Source: Armillaria gallica (Eukaryota; Basidiomycota; Agaricomycetes; Agaricales; Physalacriaceae). Taken from it: a stretch of DNA of 64,000 nt. The DNA is taken from contig JBANDB010000011.1 of NCBI GenBank assembly GCA_037576215.1, forward strand, positions 2,542,001 through 2,606,000. The letters run 5' to 3'. Shown in pieces: positions 11,753-22,712 of the stretch (the stretch's first letter is position 1; every line of letters starts with the position of its first letter). The notes beneath the pieces are model-generated. The model was given only the letters and a program-made list of their open reading frames with translations. It searched no databases and was not told the DNA's origin. The translations under genes and the position numbers were made by a program.

Positions 11753-13554
11753 TTCTTCTGAGCCACGACGTCATAGTTAATGTGCTGAATAATGGCTTCT
11801 CTTCGCGAGTCAAAAAAAGACGAGCCGGTGCCGGGGATTTGACCCACCTGAGGGTCACACTTTCATTATAAAAACCTCTCCCGGGCCTCCTGGACATGCC
11901 GAGAAGAAGAAAATCATGGCTGGGTCCGATCCGCTGTGGAAAAAATTTCAAGCATCTACATAGCTTGATGTTGCAGTTAACAGTAGCAGTCGATGATGGA
12001 TGGAAAACGTGAACGACGCGCGTCCCGGCACGGCTAGGCCCGGATCCACCTGTGGTTACTCAGGATCTATCTTTGGTATAAACTCCTTCCCACAACCCCC
12101 ATCGTCACCCGTTGACCGCCTACAGAATCAAGACCTTCCACTGCAGTCCTTCGGGAAGCACTCAACAAACATCTCCGTACAATAGACATCACATTCATTT
12201 TGTATTCATCTAAGTTGGCCTCTTGAACCAGGACCTGCACATGTGAGGTATATATCACCACTCAAAAGAAGGATTCCATGGCGACATGAACAACATCCAC
12301 CACACTGTCACTGTCAAGAATTTGGTGACTGATATACGGTAAGGTGCCCTAGGTATATACCCTATAGCCAGTTAACGAAAGGAGGGGGGAAAACAAGCAT
12401 TTGCCGTACGTTCACCGTGTTGAGCGATATGACTGGCAAAGGAAGGAGGCGTTTTGATCTGTCTGTACATGAGTTCATCGGAAATCCTCAAAAGAATAAT
12501 CGAGAAACTCACAGTTCGTGCATTATCTTTGATTTTAATTGAATTGATTGAAACTGACTCGAGAAAACTCGTATAGTAAAGTAAGTTGTGCATGTTTCCA
12601 GGAATTGAGATGAACAAGTGCAACAGATCGCCTGACATGAGTCGATAAGGCAGTCCGTTTCGTCCATCTCCGCACAATTCGTGAATGCATGACAAACCTC
12701 TGCTTCCCGGATGGCCTGTCTTGGCCCTTCCCAGTCCTCCTTGTCCCTAAACATTCACTACATCAGAACGATTAGCCACCGCGTGTGTGAACACCGTCTT
12801 GGGCTTTGATGAATGTCGCTCTAGCCAAAACCGCTTTGAAGCTTCGTTCTGGCCACACGCCACCCGGCTGATGGCGTTCGCGACGTTGGCAAACCGAACA
12901 GAGCCCTGAGGATGGGCCGGGAGGGATTCCAGCCACCAGCTAATGCGTTGTATGCTCCTATGCTTTTCAGAGTATCAAGAAGAGTGGAGGAACTATCGCA
13001 TTTTGGAAAGAAAGTATCGGAGAAGTCATCCAAGCGGGTGACTCTAGTGTTCAATCTGAGGTAAGCTTCTACATGTTTGAGGACATGTCTAGTTAGCGTG
13101 GGGGTATTGATCAGTGCCCTCGAGCGTCATGGTTGTTCACAAAAAATTTGGTTATTCAAGAGAATTGCCGAACGAGGTATCCCGGCATTGCTAGGTCTGA
13201 GTACACCGACATTCAACGCGCTTCAACGCGTCGAATCCGATTGACAATTGCGAGAGTAGTAAATTTGAGTCCCTGCGATGCGCCAAAATAACTGCACGCC
13301 TTACGTTCCCAGAAATCAGAATCCGTCGCCGTTCCGTCGTATTCCTCTCCTTCATTTCTTGTCGTATCAATCTGTTACTCAAGATTATTTTTACACGTAT
13401 AAAGAATGTTTGTGTCATTCGTATCTGTTTTCTGTGGCCTTGTCGGGTAGCAAAGCGGGGCAAACCGTATATTCATCTACGAGAGTGGATATATAAATCC
13501 AGACTTTGACAATTTTGAATAAGTAATCGTACACGGTGGTTAAGTAAAGCGATC
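11753..13554. other. 1.8-kb region with no supported gene
   Basis: Only short open frames without recognisable domains are seen. A tRNA-T-arm-like stretch near 11,830-11,870 (minus strand), followed by a T run, lacks a matching acceptor stem and is not called. Confidence 0.45.
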
Positions 13555-14324
13555 TTATATATCGCCCATCATCCGTTGTCTGTATTACGATGAGTCGGAG
13601 AGTATGGCGTATGATTAGAAAAGAAAACTCACAGAAATGGCGGCGGCTCGCTCAATACACTGTCACCACCGAGCATTTCTCTAGCCCATACGTCTCGAAT
13701 GAACCACGCTATATGCCCCACCAAACATCCCATTAAATCCCCGGCAGCCGCCTTCCATGTTCCATTGAGGACCCACGAGAAAGCAACCAGCGCAAACGGC
13801 AAATATGGAGCGGTTATAGTGACCAGCCCGAAGAGGCTGATCGGCGTGGATGGGTGCCTCCGCGACCATACGTATATGGGAACAAACGCTAATGACGAGC
13901 TCAGGAATGGCAAATTAAACAATGGGCTGAGAACAAGGAGTAGCACCGCCGAGAAGGTCAAAAGATAAAGATAGCTGGCTGGACGGTGCGCGAAGCTGCT
14001 CTCTTCGAGCATTCTGCTGTAGCGCATGAAGAAGAAGAGATGAAAGATGAGGTCGAGGGAAAAGGTGCCAAAATAGAAGAAGGTTGTGAGGGAACGCCAG
14101 GGTTGGAGGTTGGTGAAGGCGCTCTTTGGGGAGAAGTATAGCTGAAGTGGAGTCAGCAATTGACATTGTACGGCGAGGGAGGTCAGCACAGCGGCCAGGA
14201 GCCACGACCTGGTTACTGGGGGTATTTGGGTAATCCAAGCTTCGATTCCGACAGGCATGGTGGTACAAAGGAAACTTGGAAATTGTTGACAGCGACGTGT
14301 AACGTGTCGTGTCGATGAGGTCAT
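13555..14324 (-). CDS. Derlin (Der1-like ER membrane protein)
   Basis: Two exons: 14324-13633 and a 25-nt last exon 13579-13555 (intron 13580-13632, donor GTGAGT) that replaces an in-frame stop and ends ...PFLQRMMGDI. The Met at residue 23 (14258) is the more likely start, because family members begin just before the W..QIPPVTR block. Conserved blocks are TPLQLYFSPKSAF, WRSLTTFFYFG, RYSRMLEESSF, NLPFLSS, YVWSRRHPSTPISLFGL, TAPYLPFAL and GHIAWFI, with several hydrophobic spans. Derlins are rhomboid pseudoproteases that help move misfolded proteins out of the ER (ERAD). The 238/216-aa length is normal. Its start faces the NDK-like gene across about 300 bp. Confidence 0.92.
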
Positions 14325-14621
14325 TATTTGGCTGAAGCTTGGAGAGAACGATTATTCATTTCGGCTGCTATGTTGTAGATAGCTTGCATCCGTTCTACGT
14401 ATACATCATCTCTACTTCTGCACTCGTTGTTTCCAATTATCTACGTCCTGGTGGAACATGGAAAGGGAAGTGGATATTGTTTGGCAGGGGCGTCTGAATG
14501 ACCGGAGGCAAGTAAATCAACAAGGATTTACCGCATCTTCATCAACATCTCCTATACCGCGTAGCTCCTCTTCGTTCGTTCTTTATTTTCCCTGCTTTAT
14601 CTATCTTCTTATCTCTCTATT

Positions 14622-16157
14622 ATGTGTCTGACTCCACCTCTCTCACCATTATCGACTATACCCATTACCCGTACTGTCGCCATCATCAAGAATCATGCGC
14701 TCTCGCACCGTTTCGACATCGAGCCCCGTATTCAGGAAGCAGGATTCGAGGTGCGTTCTGCGTTCTAGGCCGGTTTATCATCCTTCCTTACAATGGAAAC
14801 AGATCGTCAAAGAGCGTCAAATGGAATTTGACGTCGAGACAGACCCCGAGTACCTCTATGAGCTCTTCGGAGACGACGCTGATTCTCTGGGAGAGTGCGT
14901 AACTCTGTCCGATGACAATAATTTGCAAATTTAATCGAAATAACGCAATTAGAGGTCCTGTCTGGGTCTACGTACTTGAACGCCGCCGCGCTGTCGAGGT
15001 TTTCCACTCACTGATGGGTCCTTCCGATCCGGCCGAGGCTCCGCCCAACTCTCTTCGCGCCCTCTACGGTCTCTCGGCAGCGCAGAATGGCATCATGGGC
15101 TCACCCGATACCCATGCCGCTGAATCGCAGATCGCCTCCCTGTTTGCTTCCTCGCCGCCGTTCCCTATTTCCGACCTTCCACCTGTGGATAGCGGCGTAA
15201 TAGCCAGCCCCACCAGCGATAGCCTCAAGTCACCACCTTCAACTATCGGCAGCAAGTCCGGGAAAAATACTCAATTCAAAGCTCGCGGTCTCCCAGCATC
15301 CCATGCATCACCAGACATCGTACCCCGGACAACCAGAGCGGCCGCATTACGAGCTGGGATCGTTCTTGCACCTTCGGAAAACAAGCATCGAGTCCCTCTA
15401 TCCAAAGAGCAACTCGCGAAAACCTTTGCTAATGTACCGGGCCATAAGCGCACCGAGACTATTCAAGTGGCTTCAACGAAAGCGCCAGCAATCAAACCAC
15501 GCATGTCGAGGGCGGCCTCATTGAGGCTAGGTGTACCAATTCCGGAGACACCTAAAAAGAGTACACCGCCTACGACTAATGGAACAAAACCGAAGACGAC
15601 TGCCATCTTCGAGGGTGTACCGGGCCATAAGAGGCGAGAGACAATTAGTGTACCTTCGCTGGCTAGTCGACCTTCTCTGGCCCCAAGGACGAATAGGACT
15701 TCATCATTGCGAGCGCAGAAGGATAGTGCACCGCCGACGTCATTTATGTGTAAGTTAATCAATCGCTTGGTTATTTTCGGAGGAATCCTAATCATTCTAT
15801 GTAGTTCGACAGCCAACGACACCGAAACTACCCGGATCTGCGAATAGCCTTTCCAGGAGCACGTCTCGGACGTCGCTGCACTCACAGCCAGGGATGTTGT
15901 CTCGTGCTACGTCTGCGATGTCCATCAACAGGGTATCTAACGGTGCTGCATCAGCGGAGACGTCTTCCAAGGCCTCCGGATCAAAGGTCACAGAGCAACC
16001 AAAGAAGAAGGCACCTCGTCCTAGTAGTATCTCTGCCCCGACGATCGTTCCACGAACAAATCGGAGCGTGGCATTAAGGGTTGCAAAAAAGGAGGCCGAG
16101 GCGGCCAAAATGAATGGAACAGGGGTGAAGGTGCGGGCAAAGTCTGTCATGGTTTAG
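14622..16157 (+). CDS. NDK-fold pseudoenzyme with repeat-rich C-terminal tail
   Basis: Four exons (14622-14750, 14803-14894, 14953-15749, 15805-16157) give 456 codons. Residues about 15-140 follow the nucleoside-diphosphate kinase fold: TVAIIKNHAL, IQEAGFEIVKERQ, GPVWVYVLERRRAVE, LMGPSDP and PNSLRALYG. The catalytic histidine position of the NxxHGSD motif is Met here (QNGIMGSPD), so phosphotransfer by the usual mechanism is not expected. The remaining 300 residues are low-complexity and basic. They carry at least four PR-T/M-x-R-x-x-x-LR repeats (PRTTRAAALRAG, PRMSRAASLRLG, PRTNRTSSLRAQ, PRTNRSVALRVA) and two VPGHKRxETI boxes. Role unknown; the repeats look like short binding motifs. Confidence 0.8.
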
Positions 16158-16714
16158 GCTGAGGTTTGGGTCATTTTAAAATTTTAGCGATTGCGCTGGT
16201 CGCCTATTTACGAAGAGGAGCAATTTTTTCTCGGACTCGAATCAGTCCAATGTATGTGGACTTTTACAAGTCCAATCTTGTCATTTTATCTTTTCTGTCT
16301 TGCGATTTGCGATTTATTTATGCGCTCATCTCATTTATCTCGTCAGGAACTCAATGTTTTTATGTTGCCCATTTCATATGTTATTATTACTCTATGTCTA
16401 TAGCAAGAGTTGTTCCTTGTAGTTCTGATGTACATTGATTGCTTTATTATTATTGTGATGTTGACTTTTTACGATATGCTTTTGGAAGATCGTCACAGTT
16501 AGGGAGTTCTTTCAAACATGCGACAAGGAAAATGTGCATAAATTACGATAATATTACAAACGAAGGTAGTAACGAACGTGGATAGTATGTCAAACGAATG
16601 ATACGAAAACAAAGTACAAGATCCAAAAGGATGTGTCAAGCGGTACATGGAACAGTCCCCCTAAAAACCGAGCCACAGAGACTCGAATCAGTCATGAAGA
16701 AGGAAAAGAGTCCC
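16158..16714. other. Spacer between convergent genes
   Basis: AT-rich DNA between the NDK-like gene and the DUF4436-type gene, presumably both 3' UTRs. No coding signal is recognised. Confidence 0.5.
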
Positions 16715-18317
16715 TCAGCATTCTGATATCGGCCCCATCGATGTCATATACCGCCGATGCTTGTTCATGCCTTTCTTCTGCTTCTCCTGTGCAGGAGGCG
16801 CAACCGGGGGAAAGACATACTGTCCTTTCAAGTGTTTCATCAGCCTGTACATCTCATAAGGGGCCATCTCCATCGACGTTGTCGGCACCTTGGGTGGTGG
16901 CGGTACGTCCCCCTTGAACACGGTCACCGGTCGGGGTGGGGGTGCAGTGAGCTCTCGCGTCCTAGCATGCATCTCCCTCGAGACGACAATAAGGAGTAAA
17001 ATAATTATGCACATCCCCACGATGACCATTTGCGGGAAGAAGCCAATCGTATCTGCAGAACTCAGTTTCAGGGAAAGGAGGAAGAGGAGGAAGGGGAGGG
17101 GAACGCACCAATTAAAAATCCATCCAAGCCTGGCGCGTCAGGCATGCTGTTCCTCAACTGCGGGAGTGCCACGAGCATCGCGCCCACGGAGACGAGATGC
17201 TTAAGCACGGGTTTCGCGGTATGCAGCCGGCGGGCGAGGATAACATGACCGATGCAGACGTGCGTCAGGATCCATGAGACAATGAACAGCAGGAGTGCGA
17301 TTCCACGGGCATCCGTCGGGCGATTGATGTACATGTCCAGATCCCTCGTAGGAAGTCTCGTGCCATCAGCCAAGTCCGAATAGCTCTCCACATCTGTCGA
17401 GTGGATGTCAAAGTTTGCTGTCAGCGCCATCGTAGCGAGTTTGGTGATAGTCAACGTCTGGTTGGTAGTCCCCGATACGGCATGCAGCGTGCTTGAGAGG
17501 TAGTATTTGTCAAATGGATAGAGACGGGCTTTGCTCACGTCGAGGACGTGGTCACTGTCGAACTGTACGAGGTTTTGTATGCTAGAGATTCACGGTGAGT
17601 GGAGCGTTTAATGAAGGAAAACAAAACGAACTTTCTCCGCAGTCCAGTATCTTTGTTAAATGGTATGTCGGCAGGATTGTACGTCGCTGTTGGCTGTGGG
17701 TCTCTGTGTTCCGTATTAGGAAAGGCCACACTGAAGACCGGGAAGATACATACCCGTCGACGTATATGTATACAAGCTCGTTGGGAAGTCCACAGTTCTG
17801 GCTACCATGCGAACCCTCTGAACCTGGGAGCACATTGCCCTGTCCACACGCCATGATAGACCACCGAATGGTAATCGAGGGCTCGTCAACGTCTACATCG
17901 ACGTTGTCGCCGATCAGGACAATCTATAGTTCTTGTAAGGAATTGCTGTAATGAAGATCGAGGAGGAATACATACACCTGGACCAAGACTGTCCAAGGTT
18001 TTTTTGAAAGGCGGATCTCCCGCATCGGCGCCGCTGAATACACATGATATGGCGCCAATAAAGACAAGGGAAAGAATGATACACAGTGCCAGTTTGAAGC
18101 TTTGAGGTATCGAAGTCGACGCCTGTCCGGGGAGCAAAGGAATGGTAGGGCGGGATTTTTCGGAGGTAGGAGGAGACGGGGGAGGAGGAGGTGTAGAGGG
18201 ACGAGTTATCACAGCAGCCGGCGGGGGTGCATCACGCTGTTCCTGAGGAGTTAAATGAAAAGAGCGAAGTCTCCGGAACGAATGGCTGAGGTGCCCGCGA
18301 TGACCAAAGGAAGCCAT
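16715..18317 (-). CDS. DUF4436-type multi-pass membrane protein
   Basis: Five exons (18317-17976, 17923-17754, 17703-17632, 17581-17109, 17052-16715) give 464 codons. It has a proline-rich N-terminus (TPPPPPSPPT), one membrane span (LALCIILSLVFIGAISCVF) and an extracytoplasmic-looking domain (VLIGDNVDVDVDEPSITIRW, MACGQGNVLPGS, ARLYPFDKYYLSS). Three C-terminal spans follow (IALLLFIVSWILTHV, HLVSVGAMLVALPQL, MVIVGMCIIILLLIVV), the second followed by the IGFFPQ loop. This arrangement, with the YPFDKY and IGFFPQ motifs, matches DUF4436 as I know it; no function is established. Introns are 50-56 bp. Confidence 0.75.
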
Positions 18318-20241
18318 CCTCCAAGATGTCGCGACAATGAAGACGAAATGAGGAGGGGGGTGGGGGTGGGGCAGGCGAGAAGGCCTGTGTATATACCCGA
18401 TTTACAGGGACCGCCCCACCGCATTACCAGGCAGTCAGAACGGAAATTAAGTCCATGGAGGCTGAGTAATTAAGATCGACATCCGGGACGAAGTCACTGG
18501 CAGATCGATAGATCTGTGTGGACTTAGAGCGGCAGTAAATGAGCTTGAAGGCCAAAAGCTGTGAATATTTGCATGTCATTTGCATTAAACTGTGGTAGAC
18601 ATCGAGGGACGTGCGTACCTCGTATCAGAAGGTTCATCTGGCCGAGTGAAATTCGCAGAACAGGGAGTATCTGTACCGTACTGCAATACTTCGGGTTTTA
18701 GGTCATTGAAATCTCGCTTCCGCATCAGTATTGTTGAGTCTATTTTCATGCTGCCGTAACAGAAAGGACCCTTGCCATCGGGGCGTATGAAAAAAGAACT
18801 TGTGAAGTGTCGAGATGGCATATGGGCTGGGATGAGACGGCGTGGTGCTGTATCATGTGTGTATGTCAGAGATGTAGGATGCTAAAACCTTCCCATCAGA
18901 ATCGGCGGAGTGAGTCTAGCGTACCTCTCCACTCTGAGTTGCTGTCGGGATCAAAAAGTATGATGCTTTGATGTTTCTTCAGCTGTTGTGAATGAGGGAA
19001 CAGCGTAAATGAGGATTTCCCGAAACACGATGAATAGTCTTACATGTGCACAATCCTGGCTGATTGTATTGCGCGTGTGGCACTTCTTCTATCTTGTGGG
19101 AGCGACGAGCGGGTCCAGACATGCCGAAGATGGCGCTACCGGGTGTCCTTGGGTCACTTGAGCTCCATCAAAGGCCCGCAGATGTTGAAGATGTCCAGAT
19201 GTCATACATCTATAAGTCAAGGGCGGTAACAGAAGCCGTAGTGCGATGTTAGGCTGGATTCATTTAGTAGGATAAGTATAGGTCAAAGCGGCGTTGCCGA
19301 AGCTTCGGGCCACATAGACCTGCAACCCTGTTATTACAAAGCATGACATAAATAATTGCCGTGAGCCGGCACTGCGCCAAACGGATTCGGTTTTGAGGAT
19401 ACCCCCCCCCGGGACGCGGCAGGCACTTGTTAGTAGTAACCAGGATGCAGGGCGGATGCACCGGTTAAGCAACAGATAGTCTCGTAAACCCGACTCAACG
19501 ATCCGTATGAAGGATAATCGTTCAAACGTAGAGTCAGTGGAATCTGATCGAGGAGTGGAAGGGGGGTATGAGCGGTACATGAAAGAAGTGATGGCCGGTA
19601 TCCGGCATCGTGGGGGGCGTAATCCAAATTCGGAACTTGCTCTCGCCAACGACGTGCCGTCATCCCTCCAGGCTTACTCTACGTCCTCGCGGTCCTCCCA
19701 GAGACATATTTTGATGATTTAGGACTACATTATGGATGGGTATATGACATTTCTCTTTCAAGAATATACTCGATCCATTCTGGTGCCTTAATAGAAGGAA
19801 TATTGTGGGTCTAGGGAGCGTGGTACGTGTAATTTTAGAATCAACGGTGAAGGGATATATCATTAAATAATGAGAATGGAGGGACTATCAAGTGCTTTAA
19901 AACATCGAGGATGGGAGAGGAAGTCGGTTTATCTACTTTGGGCGATCGCGGGAGCGCGCCCATGATGCCGGCTTCGGCAATCACATATTTTCAAGTACCT
20001 CCCTCCGTCGATCAAAGACTATGCACAGACTACATACTCTCACGTAAGTAGTTGTGTATGTAGCGTCTGTCTACGAGAGACTAAACTAGCCGTAATATAC
20101 TTGTTCGGGGAAGTCTTTCCGTCAGGTGAGCATGTCACAGCCCCTCATCCGCCGAGCCCATGAGGGTCATCGCTAATATGTTGAATATGATGGTTTCCAC
20201 TTTTACTCTTTCGCCTCACTACCATTCAACACTGGCTGGGT
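18318..20241. other. 1.9-kb region with no supported gene
   Basis: Open frames at 18585-18821 (-) and 19260-19649 (-) have no recognisable motif and no convincing splice partners. A C10 run lies near 19,395. The last 100 bp are the P450 5' flank. Confidence 0.4.
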
Positions 20242-22315
20242 ATGGCCTTTTGGCTCAACAGTCTTGTCTGCGCCCTTTCTTGGGTCTGTCTCGTCAAGGT
20301 ATGGTATGCATACCAGACTTTCTTGAAGGTAGGATCGAACCTTAGAGACTGGAAACGTTTCCTTATCTTCTGCCGACAGCTGAAGTCGATCCCAACCGTC
20401 GGCCCATCTGGGTTCGTATCGTCCTGGATGGGGGCATGCAAGTTTATGTTTCATGGAAGGGAGATCGTTCAAGAGGGATACAGCAAGGTTGATACGAATA
20501 CATCCAGGTTGCGTTTATCGTCTTTGGGCTAACTTCTCACATACATAGTACCGCGGGTCCGCATTCAAGGTACCTCTCATTGATCGTTGGATAGTAGTCG
20601 TAAGCGGCGACGAGAAAATCAATGACATGAGGAAAGCCCTTCCCGATCACCTTTCGTTCATGGAAGAAATAGAGGACGTGAGTGAGGCTTTATCATTAAA
20701 ACACCAGAATATTCATATTTTTCCCTTTGGCAGTTATTGCAAACGACTTACACCTTGGGAAGGGGCATCCACTTGGACCCCTATCACATCGACGTCGTAC
20801 GGGATGCGCTGACGCGTAATATTGCAGCGTGCTTTCCAGATGTTCGTGATGAGATTGTAACATCCTTTAAGGAAGAGATACCAGAGACGGAAGGCATGTC
20901 TTCGGCGTTCTATATATCTGTCCTTCTCTCAGCCTTTTCAGACTGGACAAAGGTTCACGCCTACTCCTCCATCTTGCAGATTGTTTGTAGAGCCACGAAC
21001 CGAATGTTCGTTGGCCTTCCGCTTTGTCAGTTGCCCGCATTCTTTTGTTGGTTACTTATCGATGATTTGACTCGTCTTGAGGTCGAAACCCCGAGTACAG
21101 AACACTTAACATTGAACATACCATAAAAGTCGTAACTTCTGCCCATGCAATCAATGTCTTTCCGGAGTTCCTAAAACCGCAAGTTTTGCAATGATGGTCT
21201 GTATTCGGGCTGACAATACTGTGTCTAGACTCGTCGCCAAGTTCTTTACACCTATAACTCGTAGTATGCGCAAGGCTGAGAAGCTCTTGGGTCCGATCAT
21301 AAAAGACCGGTTACAGAAGGAGAATGAACATGGCAGAGACTGGTCTGGAAAGCCTGTACGCCTTTCGATCGTCAAAAAAACCTTACATTCATTCAATGTA
21401 CAGAATGACCTTCTATCATGGCTTCTTGAATTGGTTGATGGAGGGGAAAGACGCACCGTTCGCGACTTGACCAACCGTGTTCTTGCTATGAATTTTGCTG
21501 CTATCCACACAACATCAATGGTGTGTACAACATTGGCCTGAGACTCGGAATCGTCTATTCATCCCTGTGCTAGGCATTTGCTAATGCATTATATTGCCTG
21601 GCTGCATATCCGGAGTGTGTTCGACCGCTTCGAGACGAGATCGAGACTGTTATCGAAACAGATGGCTGGACGAAACACGCCATGGGGAAAATGCGAAAGT
21701 TGGATAGCTTTCTCCAAGAGACAGAGAGAATATACGGAGTGGGCCCATGTAAGGACCAATAATGCTTTGGGGTTACATCGACTTACCATGAAAGATAGTG
21801 GGAATAAATCGTACAGTTCAGAAAGATTTTACCTTTTCAGACGGGACTGTAGTCCCTGCTGGGGCCCACATATCTGTTGCTACTGCTGCCACTCATTTTG
21901 ACGCGGTACGTTGAATATTGTCCTTTGGTAACCCTCTCTTACGTGGATCTACAGGATAAATACGAAGACCCTTATGAATTCAAGCCCTGGAGGTTCTCTG
22001 AAATGAGGGAACAAGATGGAGAAAGCATTCACCACCAAATGGTTACCCCCAGGCTTGATTATATTCTCTTTGGCATTGGACGCCCGGCTTGGTAAGCATT
22101 GAAAAAGTGCACGATACCCAAAGCTCAATAGTGTACCTAGTCCTGGCCGCTTCTTTGCAGTCAACGAACTGAAAACCTTGTTGTCACACGTTCTTATGAA
22201 TTATGACGTGAAGATGGAAAACCCTGGTGAAGTTCCACCATCGATCTGGTTTGGCACTTCGCAACTACCTAATATGAAGGCCAATGTGATGTTCAGGAAG
22301 CGTAAATTTTCATAA
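20242..22315 (+). CDS. Cytochrome P450 monooxygenase
   Basis: Twelve exons: 20242-20328, 20380-20487, 20549-20677, 20734-20893, 20942-21025, 21082-21178, 21229-21355, 21404-21520, 21574-21748, 21799-21905, 21955-22091, 22141-22315. They total exactly 500 codons. An N-terminal anchor (MAFWLNSLVCALSWVCLV) suggests ER membrane attachment. Landmarks are LKSIPTVGP, the I-helix AAIHTTS (replacing the usual AGxDTT), the K-helix ExxR in FLQETERIYG, FTFSDGTVVPAG, the PERF-like FKPWRF, and the haem loop FGIGRPACPGRFFA. The intron at 22092-22140 splits the haem-ligand Cys codon. Two introns use GC donors (20894-20941, 21179-21228). The enzyme probably oxidises a small lipophilic compound; family and substrate are not assigned. 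Confidence 0.9.
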
Positions 22316-22712
22316 ACGTTAATGCTGGCTCTGCGCAATGGGAATCAATATTTTACTTTTAGGTCCAAATATAAGTAGGATGCGTAGCTAGATTCTCTCG
22401 TCAGACACACATAAAAAAACGGCTGATCCACTGTTCCATGTGTGAGAAAGTCACGTCAGACTCGGTCTTCGATGTCCTCCCAGGCCTTCTACTCTCATAT
22501 CGTGATGCCGTCTCCTCAGGGACATTTAATCAGATTAAAAACTACCACCACTACCTTTGCCTGCCCTTCAACACCCTTTCCTTAAAGCCGCACTGCGGAT
22601 GTCGCCGAAGCATCGGGCCGATCATCGGTGACGTGACCTTGTTACTTTTCGCGAATTGTCACGTTCCTGCGGATGTTTATTGATACACGCGTCCAACTTC
22701 CTTTTGCCCACC
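22316..22712. other. Spacer between P450 and RAD50
   Basis: No gene seen. It should contain the P450 3' UTR and RAD50 promoter. The RAD50 start lies in a near-ideal eukaryotic context (CCCACCATGG at 22707-22716). Confidence 0.5.

Noticed and set aside
11821..11875. Possible tRNA on the minus strand (T-arm-like GGTGGGTCAAATCCCCGGCACC with a following T run)
   Set aside because: No matching 5' acceptor strand, D-arm or anticodon arm can be folded upstream. At most a degenerate remnant.
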